A stretch of 15,584 bases of DNA from Clostridiaceae bacterium (lineage in GTDB: Bacteria > Bacillota > Clostridia > Oscillospirales > Acutalibacteraceae), in NCBI GenBank assembly GCA_904502175.1, contig CAJGDU010000014.1, forward strand, positions 1-15,584, given 5' to 3'. A program made the translations under genes and the position numbers. Within the stretch, counting starts at the first letter, position 1; every line of letters starts with the position of its first letter. The notes beneath the pieces were generated by a model. The model saw only the letters and a program-made list of their open reading frames with translations, made no database searches and was not told the DNA's origin. Positions 1 through 7,122 of the stretch are shown here, piece after piece.

Positions 1-1520
1 CTCGCGTGGACCACGACTTCCTCGTCGTAGCTCGCGAAGAGGTCGTCCATCTCGTCCTGATCCATCTTCGGGGTCGCGAGGGACACGAGGGGAACGATGA
101 TGAGACCGATGACCATGGTGATGGCGCCGGCGTTGATGGGAGACGCGATGTAATGGAACACCATGTTGAGGACGGTGAACAGAACGCCCCATGCAAAGCA
201 GCACCAGACGGCCAGCGGGGTGGTCTTCTTGGAGTACAGGCCGTAGATGAACGGAGCCAGGAAGGCGCCGGCGAGGCCGCCCCAGGAGACACCCATCATC
301 TGGGCGATGAATGCGGGCGGGTTGAAGGCCAGGGCCACGGAGATGACGATGAAGACCGCGATGAGGACCCGCATGGTGATGAGCTGGGTCTTCTCATTCA
401 TGTCCTTCCAGAAGGTCTTTTTCAGGAAGTCCAGCGTCATAGTGGAACTGGAGGTCAGGACCAGAGAGGACAGCGTGGACATGGAGGCCGAAAGGACCAG
501 CACGATGACGATGCCGATGAGGATGTCGGGCAGCGTGGACAGCATGGACGGGATGATGGCGTCGAAAGCGACGGTGCCGTCGGGGTTGTGGACGCCGGGC
601 ACATCGCCGAAAAGACGGCCGAAACCGCCGAGGAAGTAGGAGCCGCCGGCGACGACAAGGGCAAAGACCGTGGAGATGATGGTACCGGTGGTAATGGAGC
701 GCTCATCCTTGATGGCGTAGAACTTCTGGACCATCTGCGGAAGGCCCCAGGTACCGAGGGAAGTCAGGATGATGACGCCGAGGAGGGCGGCCGGATCCGG
801 GCCGAAGAAGCTCGTGAGGAGCCCCTGTGCGCCCTGCATGGAGGGGACCGCGACATCGGTGGCGTCGATGATGGAAAGCTCTTTGAGGGCATTCAGGAAG
901 CCGCCCTGACCGTGCAGGACCGAGGCGATGACCGCGGCGATGCCGCCGAGCATGATGATGCCCTGGATGAAGTCATTGAGCGCGGTGGCCATATAGCCGC
1001 CGGCAATGACGTAAACAGCGGTGAGGACCGCCATAATGAGGACGACCACGTGGTAGTCGATGCTGAAGGCCATGCCGAAGAGACGGGACAGGCCGTTGTA
1101 GACACCGGCGGTATACGGGACCAGGAAGACGAACGCGATGATGGAACCCACGACCTGAAGGGCGGTGGAGTCAAAGCGCTTGCCGAAGAACTCCGGCATG
1201 GTGCGGGCGTCGAGCTTCTGGGTCATGATGCGGGTCCGGCGGCCCAGGACGATCCAGGCCAGGAGGGAACCGATGAAGGCGTTCCCCAGACCGATCCAGG
1301 TGGACGCGAGGCCGAACTTCCAACCGAACTGGCCGGCATAGCCGACGAAGACGACGGATGAGAAGTACGAGGTACCGAAGGCAAAGGCGGTGAGCCAGGG
1401 GCCGACGGTCCGTCCCCCGAGGACGTAGTCGTTGACGTTGGTAGCGTGCCGTCTGGACCAGAAGCCGATGAAAATCATGACACCGAAGAACAGGACCAGA
1501 AGCAGGATCTTGATAACCAA
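1..1520 (-). CDS. Sodium:solute symporter (SSS family), 3' end outside window
   Basis: This is a secondary transporter of the sodium:solute symporter family, which couples Na+ entry to uptake of an organic solute across the cytoplasmic membrane. The reading frame is open for 506 codons and runs off the window, close to the usual 480-520 residues. Visible landmarks are NDYVLGGRTVGPW near residues 30-42, GGYMATALNDFIQG at 174-187, QKFYAIKDERS at 265-275 and the Ser/Thr-rich helix SASMSTLSSLVLTSSS at 344-359, which matches the Na2-site helix of the family. The protein is hydrophobic throughout, and its final visible stretch (485-503) is acidic and probably cytosolic. I chose a TTG start at 1520 because GGAGGA lies 6 nt upstream and no ATG fits. 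The gene has its own promoter, just past the terminator of the methyltransferase gene. The substrate is unknown; proline, pantothenate or monocarboxylates are all possible in this family. Confidence 0.9.
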   Translation of the reverse strand, partial: MVIKILLLVLFFGVMIFIGFWSRRHATNVNDYVLGGRTVGPWLTAFAFGTSYFSSVVFVGYAGQFGWKFGLASTWIGLGNAFIGSLLAWIVLGRRTRIMTQKLDARTMPEFFGKRFDSTALQVVGSIIAFVFLVPYTAGVYNGLSRLFGMAFSIDYHVVVLIMAVLTAVYVIAGGYMATALNDFIQGIIMLGGIAAVIASVLHGQGGFLNALKELSIIDATDVAVPSMQGAQGLLTSFFGPDPAALLGVIILTSLGTWGLPQMVQKFYAIKDERSITTGTIISTVFALVVAGGSYFLGGFGRLFGDVPGVHNPDGTVAFDAIIPSMLSTLPDILIGIVIVLVLSASMSTLSSLVLTSSSTMTLDFLKKTFWKDMNEKTQLITMRVLIAVFIVISVALAFNPPAFIAQMMGVSWGGLAGAFLAPFIYGLYSKKTTPLAVWCCFAWGVLFTVLNMVFHYIASPINAGAITMVIGLIIVPLVSLATPKMDQDEMDDLFASYDEEVVVHA

Positions 1521-1535
1521 GTGATCTCCTCCAAA

Positions 1536-1580
1536 CTTTAGTGGTTTAAACTGTAACGGTTTAAATTATAACGGTTTAAA
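1536..1580 (-). repeat. Three 15-bp tandem repeats at the symporter promoter
   Basis: Read on the minus strand, three adjacent 15-bp units are TTTAAACCGTTATAA (1566-1580), TTTAAACCGTTACAG (1551-1565) and TTTAAACCACTAAAG (1536-1550). TTTAAACC is invariant and the remainder drifts. They cover the region from the -10 box to just before the ribosome binding site. Direct repeats placed this way are typical of operator sites, but no regulator is encoded nearby and the repeat is not a motif I recognise. Confidence 0.75.
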
Positions 1581-1593
1581 GGGCAAAAAGCAA
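1565..1593 (-). promoter_or_regulatory. Promoter of the symporter gene
   Basis: On the minus strand TTGCTT (1588-1593) and TATAAT (1565-1570) are separated by exactly 17 nt, a good sigma-A match. It sits immediately after the terminator of the upstream methyltransferase gene, so the symporter is probably transcribed independently. The -10 hexamer lies across the junction of two of the 15-bp tandem repeats, so a protein bound to those repeats could block or help RNA polymerase. Confidence 0.7.
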
Positions 1594-1596
1594 GAA

Positions 1597-1622
1597 AAAA
1601 GCTGCGCTTTTGCGCAGCTTTT
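1597..1622 (-). terminator. Intrinsic terminator after the methyltransferase pair
   Basis: A perfect 11-bp stem (1597-1607 with 1612-1622, core GCTGCGC/GCGCAGC) closes a TTTT/AAAA loop. The minus-strand transcript runs straight into a T-rich tract. It starts 5 nt past the stop codon of the 1627-2520 gene and marks the end of the long minus-strand gene series. Confidence 0.9.
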
Positions 1623-1626
1623 CGTC

Positions 1627-2520
1627 TTATTTTGCGGGACGGGTCTCGAACCAGGTGATATCCGTCTGCGTCGGCAGGAAGAAGTACCAGCCGCCGTCTT
1701 TCTCGGTCAGGAACTGGTCGACGTTCCTGCGGAACTGGTTCGGCTCCACCTCTTCCGGATGACGGGACAGGCAGATGAGGTCGTCATAGGCCTCTTCCTT
1801 CGTGGCATACCACTTGTCCCAGCCCTCGTCGATGGTGGTCACATGCTTCTCGATACCGCGCTTCTCGAGTTCGGCATAGAGGTCGTAGAACAGACCGCCG
1901 GTGCCGCCCTTTTTGTGTCCGGGAGGCGGACCCATCTTACGGCGTTCAAAGGGGACCAGCTCGGGGTATTTCTCCATGGCCTCTTCGCTGTAGACGTCCT
2001 TGAACAGCTTGCCGCGGGACATGGGCAGGTTCGGAGCGCCCTTTGCCCACATGATGTTGACGGCGATGCGTCTGGCCGCTTTCTCCAGCATCTCGAAGGT
2101 GCTGGGTCCGCCGCCGCCCCGGGACTGGATGATGACATCCACTTCGGGGATGGTCTTGCCGATCTCGGTGAGCTGCCAGTCGGCGAGCACGAACTCGACG
2201 TTCTCAATGCCGGCCGCAGCGCAGTTCTTCTTGCACTCCTCGAGCATGCCTTCGGAGGCGTCGAGGCAGATGACCTTTTTCACGCGCTTCGCGGCCTGGA
2301 TGGCCACACGCCCCGGTCCGCAGCCGCAGTCGAGGACGACGTCATCCGGCTGCAGCGGGATGGCGTCCAGCTGTTTGTTGGTCCCGTTGACTTCCATAAG
2401 GGTCATGAGGCTGTAGTACTTGGCCTCCACGTCCCACATATTCTTTTTGGTGACAGTACCGTCCGGGTTCTTCACTTCCACCATCCGGTATCCTTTGGTC
2501 ACAAAATCTTTTTCCGGCAT
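1627..2520 (-). CDS. Class I SAM-dependent methyltransferase, second of a tandem pair
   Basis: This 297-residue soluble protein has a Rossmann-fold SAM-binding core. Motif I is VVLDCGCGPGRV at residues 61-72, the acidic residue after strand 2 is D88 in VICLDAS, and VLADWQ at 111-116 is the motif II/III region. After the core comes an unusual Gly-rich stretch (SRGGGGPS, near 134-141) and a C-terminal half of about 150 residues that is probably the substrate-binding part. The start at 2520 has AAAGGAG 9 nt upstream, lying inside the 3' end of the preceding gene. It is related to the 2527-3483 product in overall plan: the same CGxGR motif I, an ATKEE(A/V)YD segment and an (F)R(R/A)NVDxxxT segment near the C terminus. 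The methyl acceptor cannot be read from sequence. A small molecule is more likely than rRNA or DNA because no nucleic-acid-binding domain is attached. Confidence 0.85.
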   Translation of the reverse strand: MPEKDFVTKGYRMVEVKNPDGTVTKKNMWDVEAKYYSLMTLMEVNGTNKQLDAIPLQPDDVVLDCGCGPGRVAIQAAKRVKKVICLDASEGMLEECKKNCAAAGIENVEFVLADWQLTEIGKTIPEVDVIIQSRGGGGPSTFEMLEKAARRIAVNIMWAKGAPNLPMSRGKLFKDVYSEEAMEKYPELVPFERRKMGPPPGHKKGGTGGLFYDLYAELEKRGIEKHVTTIDEGWDKWYATKEEAYDDLICLSRHPEEVEPNQFRRNVDQFLTEKDGGWYFFLPTQTDITWFETRPAK

Positions 2521-2526
2521 TGAGGG

Positions 2527-3483
2527 TCACTCCTTTTCTGCGGTTCTCTCGATATAGTCCCAGTCGAGCTCATTGGGGTCCCATCCGAGGACATACATTT
2601 GGCTTTTGTAGGCATATCTCCATAAGCCATCCGCGGTCTGTGTCATCCGCTTGTCGACGTTGGCCCGGAACTGTTCTTCCCGGCCCTCGTCGATGTGGCC
2701 GAACTCCCGGAGGTAGTCATAGACTTCCTCTTTCGTGGCCGCGGTGTGTTCCCAGGCGCCGTCCGCGTACGTAATGGTCGGAAACGCGCCGAGGTTGTAA
2801 AGCAGGTTGAACTGGATGCTGAGGTTCACCGGGTTCGGTCGGCCGGGGCAGCCCACCAGCGTATCCAGCGGGACGCCGCCGAACGCCTTGGCGGGCGGCA
2901 TTCCCTTATGGGCGCCGGGACCGCCCGGAAGCCCTTCTTTCGCCCGCTGTTCCCACTCGGAGTTGCATCCGTCGAACAGGTCCTTCATCACAAAACGGTA
3001 AGGGTCCTTCGTAAACGACAAAAAATAGCAATACTGTGTGGCGCAGCGGCTGAACTTGACGGCATCCGCCTGGGGCGGGCCGATGACGGAGACGGCGATG
3101 TCGGCGATGGGGATCTCTTTCCCCGGTTCGCAGTTATGCCAGTTCCCCACCTTGATGATCTCCACATTGTCGAGGCCACATGCTGCAGCATTGTTCGCGC
3201 AGTGTTCCAGCATGCGCTCTCCCCCGTCCAGAGCATAGACCTTCTTCGCCTTCTTCGCGAAGGGAATGGCAGTCCGTCCGGTGCCGCAGCAGGCATCGAG
3301 GACCGTCGTGTCTTGCGTGACTCTGGTACAGGCATCCACCTGCGCCTGCGTGAAGCTCTTTTCAAAGTCGATGCGGCGCTGCCAGCCGTCGGCGCCCTTG
3401 TCCCAGGAGACGGCGGCTTCGTCGGTTCTCGAAAGCGCCCAGCCGGTATACTTTTCCAGCTCGCGCCAGTCGATGAGTGCCAT
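2527..3483 (-). CDS. Class I SAM-dependent methyltransferase, first of a tandem pair
   Basis: This 318-residue protein has motif I VLDACCGTGR at 61-70 and the ribose-binding acidic residue D86 in VYALDGGERM. A VIGPP segment near 133-137 follows the core strands, where the neighbour has its Gly-rich stretch. The C-terminal half has shared blocks with the adjacent methyltransferase (ATKEEVYDYL and FRANVDKRMT) and is rich in Gly, Pro and aromatics. The ATG at 3483 follows GGAAAGGGTG, a moderate ribosome binding site, and the stop lies only 6 nt before the next methyltransferase. The two are almost certainly co-transcribed and arose by duplication. They may form a heterodimer or act in sequence; this is inference. 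Only 59 nt separate it from the upstream surface-protein gene, and most of that is a terminator. Confidence 0.85.
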   Translation of the reverse strand: MALIDWRELEKYTGWALSRTDEAAVSWDKGADGWQRRIDFEKSFTQAQVDACTRVTQDTTVLDACCGTGRTAIPFAKKAKKVYALDGGERMLEHCANNAAACGLDNVEIIKVGNWHNCEPGKEIPIADIAVSVIGPPQADAVKFSRCATQYCYFLSFTKDPYRFVMKDLFDGCNSEWEQRAKEGLPGGPGAHKGMPPAKAFGGVPLDTLVGCPGRPNPVNLSIQFNLLYNLGAFPTITYADGAWEHTAATKEEVYDYLREFGHIDEGREEQFRANVDKRMTQTADGLWRYAYKSQMYVLGWDPNELDWDYIERTAEKE

Positions 3484-3505
3484 AGGATCACCCTTTCCAA
3501 AAGAA

Positions 3506-3533
3506 GAGCCGGGCGGGCTTCCCCGCCCGGCTC
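3506..3533 (-). terminator. Intrinsic terminator after the repeat-bearing surface protein gene
   Basis: A 12-bp GC-rich perfect stem (GAGCCGGGCGGG at 3506-3517 with 3522-3533) has a 4-nt loop and is followed on the minus strand by TTCTTTT. It lies 9 nt after the stop of the 3543-5753 gene and 22 nt before the start of the first methyltransferase gene. The methyltransferases are therefore expressed by read-through or from a promoter inside the surface-protein gene. Confidence 0.85.
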
Positions 3534-3542
3534 AAAGATTTA

Positions 3543-5753
3543 TCAGACGACTTTACCGTTCTTGATGGTCTTGCCCTGATAGGTGCCGTTGTAGCTGAAG
3601 TCGACTTTGCCGTTCTTCACATACCAGGTACCATATTCGTTCTTGTAAAGACCGTTGGCTTTGAAGTTGACCTTGGACTTTTCAACTCTCCACCAGCCAT
3701 AGTCGTTCTTGAAGACGCCGGTCTCTTTGAAGGTGACTTTACCGTTCGTGGTCTTCCACCAGCCGTAGTCGTTCTTGTAGATGCCGTTGGCTTTGAAGTT
3801 GACCTTGGACTTCTCAACTCTCCACCAGCCGTAGTCGTTCTTGAAGACGCCGGTCTCGTTGAAGGTGACCTTACCGTTCGTGGTCTTCCACCAGCCGTAT
3901 TCATTCTTGTAGATGCCGTTGGCTTTGAAGTTCACAAGACCGTTCTCGATTCTCCACCAGCCATAATCATTGTTCTTGATTCCAGTGTAGTTGGTCTGGA
4001 GAACATCGTCAACATAGTAGCCCCATTTTCCATCCGGGCCTTTGACGACACCGTTGAGTCTTGTCTCAGGTTCGACCGGTGCGGGCTCTTCTCTCTGTTC
4101 GGCACCAATGCCGTTCTCCCAGTCGATGACCCATCCTGTGTTTTCACCGGTCTCGCCATTCTGGTTGATCAGTTTGTCTTCGAATTCACTCCGATTGTTT
4201 TCATAATAGTTCATGCCTTCGATGATCTGTGCTTCCACAGCGGCTTTATCGTAGTCCAGATTCTTGGCGCTTCTGTTGCCGGCAGCCTCACGGACCGAAG
4301 AAGTGGCGAAATTCGAAGCCATCGTACTCTTGAGAGCACTTGCGCTGGAAATGTGGTAGAAGTTGTTGTACCAGTAAGCAGCAACTGCAAACTGATCCAG
4401 GTATTCCGGATAGATATATGCGGTGAAGTAGGCCATGCCCAGGATGTTTTCGACCGAGTTGGCGCCGATGGAGCCGACACAGTCAAAGGCGGAGGTCATC
4501 ATTTCAAGGCTGTCGACCTTATTGACCAGCTTCGTATCCTGAAGCGTATCGACCAGGTTCTGCTTGAATTCTGTGATCTTGCGGTCGCTGGCCTCGCCGG
4601 TCGTGGACATGGTGACGTCTGTGAAGAGCACCAGGTCGGCGTTCTGCGCGATCTCATCGGAAGTCGCTTTGTAGAAATTGTTATTGACACCCTGGATGTC
4701 ACCGGGCGTCTCGATCAGGTCTCCACCCAGAACATCGGCCAGATTGGTCGTGGTATCTGCGGCAAATTCCGCGACACGGCTGTGGCTGGTCGTTCTCTGT
4801 GTAGAGCATTCGGAAGTATTGAGGACCCATTCGTTGTTCGCGATCTTGCCGGACTGACGCATTTTGGTCGTGTAACTGGTATCGACGACGGCAACCACTT
4901 CCGGAGTCCGGTTATCTTCTTTCAGCTTCTTCATGACATAGGCTTCCAGGCCTTTGACATATTTTTCCACATCGCCCGCAATGACGGTGGGATCGCTGTA
5001 TCTCCAGGTCTTTCCGGTCTGGTCATTGATTTCATGGGCGACACCGGCCATGCTGTAAAGGTTCTGAAGGAAACTGTAGACACGGCTCATTTCATAGTCG
5101 ACCTCATAAGGAGCATACGTGTCCTTATACGCCGAATTGTAAGCGGCGATCACATCGGTATAACCGGTCTTGCCATCTTCGCTTCTGGGGTTGCAGCCCA
5201 GCAGGATATCCTGTTTGAGATAAATGGAAACCGGGATCTCCATACCGGTGGCAGGATCTGTGATACCGCCCGCATTGGCAGCGTTGGCAGGGCTGAACAT
5301 ATTACCGATGCCCGTGGACATGGTGTACTCGCCGACGGGAGTCAGGTCCTTCTCATTCTCCGTCGCCCATGCATTGTAGAAATAGTTATACATGTAGGGG
5401 TTCGGTTTCTGGTTGATGTTGGAGCCAAAGACACCGAGGATGGCAGTCTTCTGCGCATCGTTCAGACACATGGTCGCAGGACCTGCATCTTCCGCATTGG
5501 TCGCAAAGACATCGGGAAGCTCTGTGTTCCGGGAAGTCGTGTTGGTGAGACCAATGATTTCCGGCAGCAGGAAAGCCTGAGAGTGTGCGGAAACGGTGAT
5601 CAGATTCTTGTCGACCGTCATGGCTTTTTCTGGAGCTTTGAAGTCTGCCGTTGCAGCCGAGATGCGGATCGCGAGAAGGCTTGTCACCATCGCCATCGCA
5701 AGAACGAGCGCAAAGACACGTCTCAAAACTCTGTGGTTTGTTTTCGTGTACAT
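3543..5753 (-). CDS. Secreted binding-protein-like protein with C-terminal YGWW wall-binding repeats
   Basis: This 736-residue exported protein starts with a signal peptide (basic residues 4-12, hydrophobic core 13-29, probable cleavage near ISA-A at 33/34). There is no lipobox Cys and no LPXTG motif. Residues 284-470 carry features of FeCT-type periplasmic binding proteins: EVVAVVD at 285-291, a C-lobe pattern running from LADVLGG (338-344) to SDEIAQNADLVLFTD (365-379), and ILGMAYFTAYIYPEYLDQF (437-455) with a terminal aromatic helix. Residues 593-724 are six 22-residue repeats of the type (Y/F)KN(D/E)YGWW...KVNF.ANG, resembling cell-wall-binding repeats of clostridial surface proteins. The start has AAAGGAGG 6 nt upstream. 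It lies after the TgpA-like gene and before a strong terminator. I infer a wall-held ligand-capture protein working with the importer encoded upstream. The binding-protein assignment is from pattern resemblance only; the export and the repeats are clear. Confidence 0.75.
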   Translation of the reverse strand: MYTKTNHRVLRRVFALVLAMAMVTSLLAIRISAATADFKAPEKAMTVDKNLITVSAHSQAFLLPEIIGLTNTTSRNTELPDVFATNAEDAGPATMCLNDAQKTAILGVFGSNINQKPNPYMYNYFYNAWATENEKDLTPVGEYTMSTGIGNMFSPANAANAGGITDPATGMEIPVSIYLKQDILLGCNPRSEDGKTGYTDVIAAYNSAYKDTYAPYEVDYEMSRVYSFLQNLYSMAGVAHEINDQTGKTWRYSDPTVIAGDVEKYVKGLEAYVMKKLKEDNRTPEVVAVVDTSYTTKMRQSGKIANNEWVLNTSECSTQRTTSHSRVAEFAADTTTNLADVLGGDLIETPGDIQGVNNNFYKATSDEIAQNADLVLFTDVTMSTTGEASDRKITEFKQNLVDTLQDTKLVNKVDSLEMMTSAFDCVGSIGANSVENILGMAYFTAYIYPEYLDQFAVAAYWYNNFYHISSASALKSTMASNFATSSVREAAGNRSAKNLDYDKAAVEAQIIEGMNYYENNRSEFEDKLINQNGETGENTGWVIDWENGIGAEQREEPAPVEPETRLNGVVKGPDGKWGYYVDDVLQTNYTGIKNNDYGWWRIENGLVNFKANGIYKNEYGWWKTTNGKVTFNETGVFKNDYGWWRVEKSKVNFKANGIYKNDYGWWKTTNGKVTFKETGVFKNDYGWWRVEKSKVNFKANGLYKNEYGTWYVKNGKVDFSYNGTYQGKTIKNGKVV
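3582..3977 (-). repeat. Six in-frame 66-bp repeats encoding YGWW units, partly as 132-bp pairs
   Basis: Six consecutive 22-codon units encode residues 593-724 of the surface protein. The first five carry YGWW and the last carries YGTW. Two unit types alternate, one ending VNF.ANG and one ending VTF.ETG, so the real duplicated block is a 132-bp pair. The stretches around 3651-3715 and 3783-3847 are nearly identical at the DNA level, which points to recent duplication or gene conversion and to possible copy-number variation. Confidence 0.9.
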
Positions 5754-5799
5754 GTTTTTCCTCCTTTATGATTTGTGCACATACATCTATTTAGAACAA

Positions 5800-5822
5800 A
5801 CTCTCCATATCTTTCGAAGAGT
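5800..5822 (-). terminator. Possible weak terminator or hairpin between TgpA-like and surface protein genes
   Basis: On the minus strand a 7-bp stem (ACTCTTC at 5816-5822 with GGAGAGT at 5800-5806, one G-T pair) has a 9-nt loop and is followed by TTGTTCT. It lies 25 nt past the TgpA-like stop codon. It could partly end transcription or stabilise an RNA end. No convincing promoter follows in the 94-nt gap, so I favour continued transcription into the surface-protein gene. Confidence 0.3.
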
Positions 5823-5847
5823 GAATTCCCTTTATGGTTTTCGGGAC

Positions 5848-7122
5848 TCAAAGGATCCAGAATTTGAGCAGATACTTCCATCGACCGACAAAAGCTCTTG
5901 CATTTTGATAAAAACTGTCGTAAACAGCGAGGAATCGCTTTGCCTCTTCCGGTGACACCGGCACTTTACTGTAGAGATGGTAGTTATAGATTTCAGAAAT
6001 GTCTTCAAACGTCGTCCCATCTTTTGCCGTAAAGTTCTGCAGGAATCCTTCCTGCAGCTCGGTGAACTCCTGGATGGTCGCGCTGTCCGCTTTTCCGAAG
6101 CCAAGCTTTTGGAACCTCTTCAGGAAAAAGTCATAGACGAACGCAGCCTGGTTGGAAGCGTCGAGACCGTTCAGTCTTCTCCGGCGCCGGGCACGAAGAG
6201 AATACTTGACCGCAAAAGGAGCTGCCAGAACCAGAAGGATGAGTACTGCGATCCAGTATGGCGGTGTTTTCTGCTCGTCATAAGAGATGGTGGAAGCAGC
6301 GATATCTTCTTCCGATTCCCGGTTCTGATCCTCTTCCTGGTCTTCCTTCTTCTCTTCCTCCTCTTCCTCCTCGTCCTGCTGATCCTCCTGGTCTTCCGGA
6401 TCCGGTTGTTTGATTTCCTGTGTACTGGCGACACCCAGAAGTTCCAGGACATCGAACGACATGAGTTTGGTGATCAGTTTCAGGTCTCTCGTCGGCGGAT
6501 CGAGGGGCTTGACGATGCCGAAGAAAACGCCGGATGAGAGCAGCCCTACGACCAGCGCGATGGCAATACTCTGCATCACGAAATGACCAATGTTGTAGTT
6601 TCCGTAAGATGCGTTCAGCAGCGAGTCCTGATAGACCAGATAGAGGATCTCCAGAAGGAGCCCCGTAATCAGCAGGATCAGACCCGGAACGGAGACAGGA
6701 TACTCCAGGAATTTGAAAGCGGCACAGAACAGCAGTCCGACAGGAGCAGCTGCATAGAGGACCTTTCGGCTCCTCGTCAGCAAATAGATGACAACCGTTC
6801 CGAACAGAACGATGGTCCAGAAGGCCGGGATGGTCTCGTCCGCCTCGCCCGACAGGTCGATGAGGTCATTTGCCCGAAGATAGATGATCCATCCGACCAG
6901 GGCGATGCCGAAGCCGGCGGCGCCCGCCAAAGCGTTTCGCTTGTTATAGCCCGCAAGGAACAGGATGGCAGTCACGAGAGCGGTCACCGCGGCGACCAGC
7001 ACGTAGTTGTGCATATAGCTCTCTCGGATCATGAACGCGGAGAACACGTTGAGATGCATGCCGACCGCAATGATCACCGTCAGCAGATAATCCCATGCGT
7101 GGAGTTTCACGTAGCTTTTCAT
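5848..7122 (-). CDS. TgpA/DUF4129-like membrane protein without a transglutaminase core
   Basis: This is the third member of a MoxR-DUF58-TgpA type module, 424 residues. The N-terminal 205 residues hold about six membrane helices (roughly 11-30, 40-58, 65-82, 100-116, 122-160 as a pair, and 182-204), as in the N-terminal domain of TgpA-like proteins. A linker at 240-275 is almost entirely acidic (Glu, Asp, Gln). One more helix follows at 288-307, then an Arg-rich stop-transfer stretch and a DUF4129-like cytosolic domain to the C terminus. In typical relatives an extracellular transglutaminase core with Cys-His-Asp lies between the N-terminal helices and the last helix. Here the space is only about 80 residues and no such motif is visible. 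The start overlaps the DUF58 stop by 4 nt. I infer a structural or scaffolding role in the module rather than enzyme activity. Confidence 0.75.
   Translation of the reverse strand: MKSYVKLHAWDYLLTVIIAVGMHLNVFSAFMIRESYMHNYVLVAAVTALVTAILFLAGYNKRNALAGAAGFGIALVGWIIYLRANDLIDLSGEADETIPAFWTIVLFGTVVIYLLTRSRKVLYAAAPVGLLFCAAFKFLEYPVSVPGLILLITGLLLEILYLVYQDSLLNASYGNYNIGHFVMQSIAIALVVGLLSSGVFFGIVKPLDPPTRDLKLITKLMSFDVLELLGVASTQEIKQPDPEDQEDQQDEEEEEEEKKEDQEEDQNRESEEDIAASTISYDEQKTPPYWIAVLILLVLAAPFAVKYSLRARRRRRLNGLDASNQAAFVYDFFLKRFQKLGFGKADSATIQEFTELQEGFLQNFTAKDGTTFEDISEIYNYHLYSKVPVSPEEAKRFLAVYDSFYQNARAFVGRWKYLLKFWIL
6298..6405 (-). repeat. Low-complexity acidic linker tract in the TgpA-like gene
   Basis: The DNA is a run of GAA/GAG/GAC/CAG codons encoding residues 240-275 of the TgpA-like protein, a Glu/Asp/Gln-rich stretch with a seven-Glu core. 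On the plus strand it is almost pure pyrimidine. Such a tract is prone to slippage, so length may differ between strains. Confidence 0.8.

Noticed and set aside
6..1361. Long plus-strand open frame of 451 codons opposite the symporter
   Set aside because: Its product is a low-complexity Asp/Gly/Glu/His-rich sequence, the normal antisense shadow of a GC-rich membrane protein gene. The minus frame encodes a clear SSS transporter.
1536..1580. CRISPR array
   Set aside because: The 15-bp repeats are contiguous with no spacers and no cas genes are present; they are promoter-associated tandem repeats.
3582..3977. Repeat array as a mobile element or CRISPR
   Set aside because: The repeats are in frame, 66 bp long and encode a regular protein motif, so they are a coding tandem repeat.
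4353..5771. Plus-strand open frame of 472 codons opposite the surface protein
   Set aside because: It is the antisense shadow of the signal-peptide and repeat-bearing gene, with no domain or start signal of its own.
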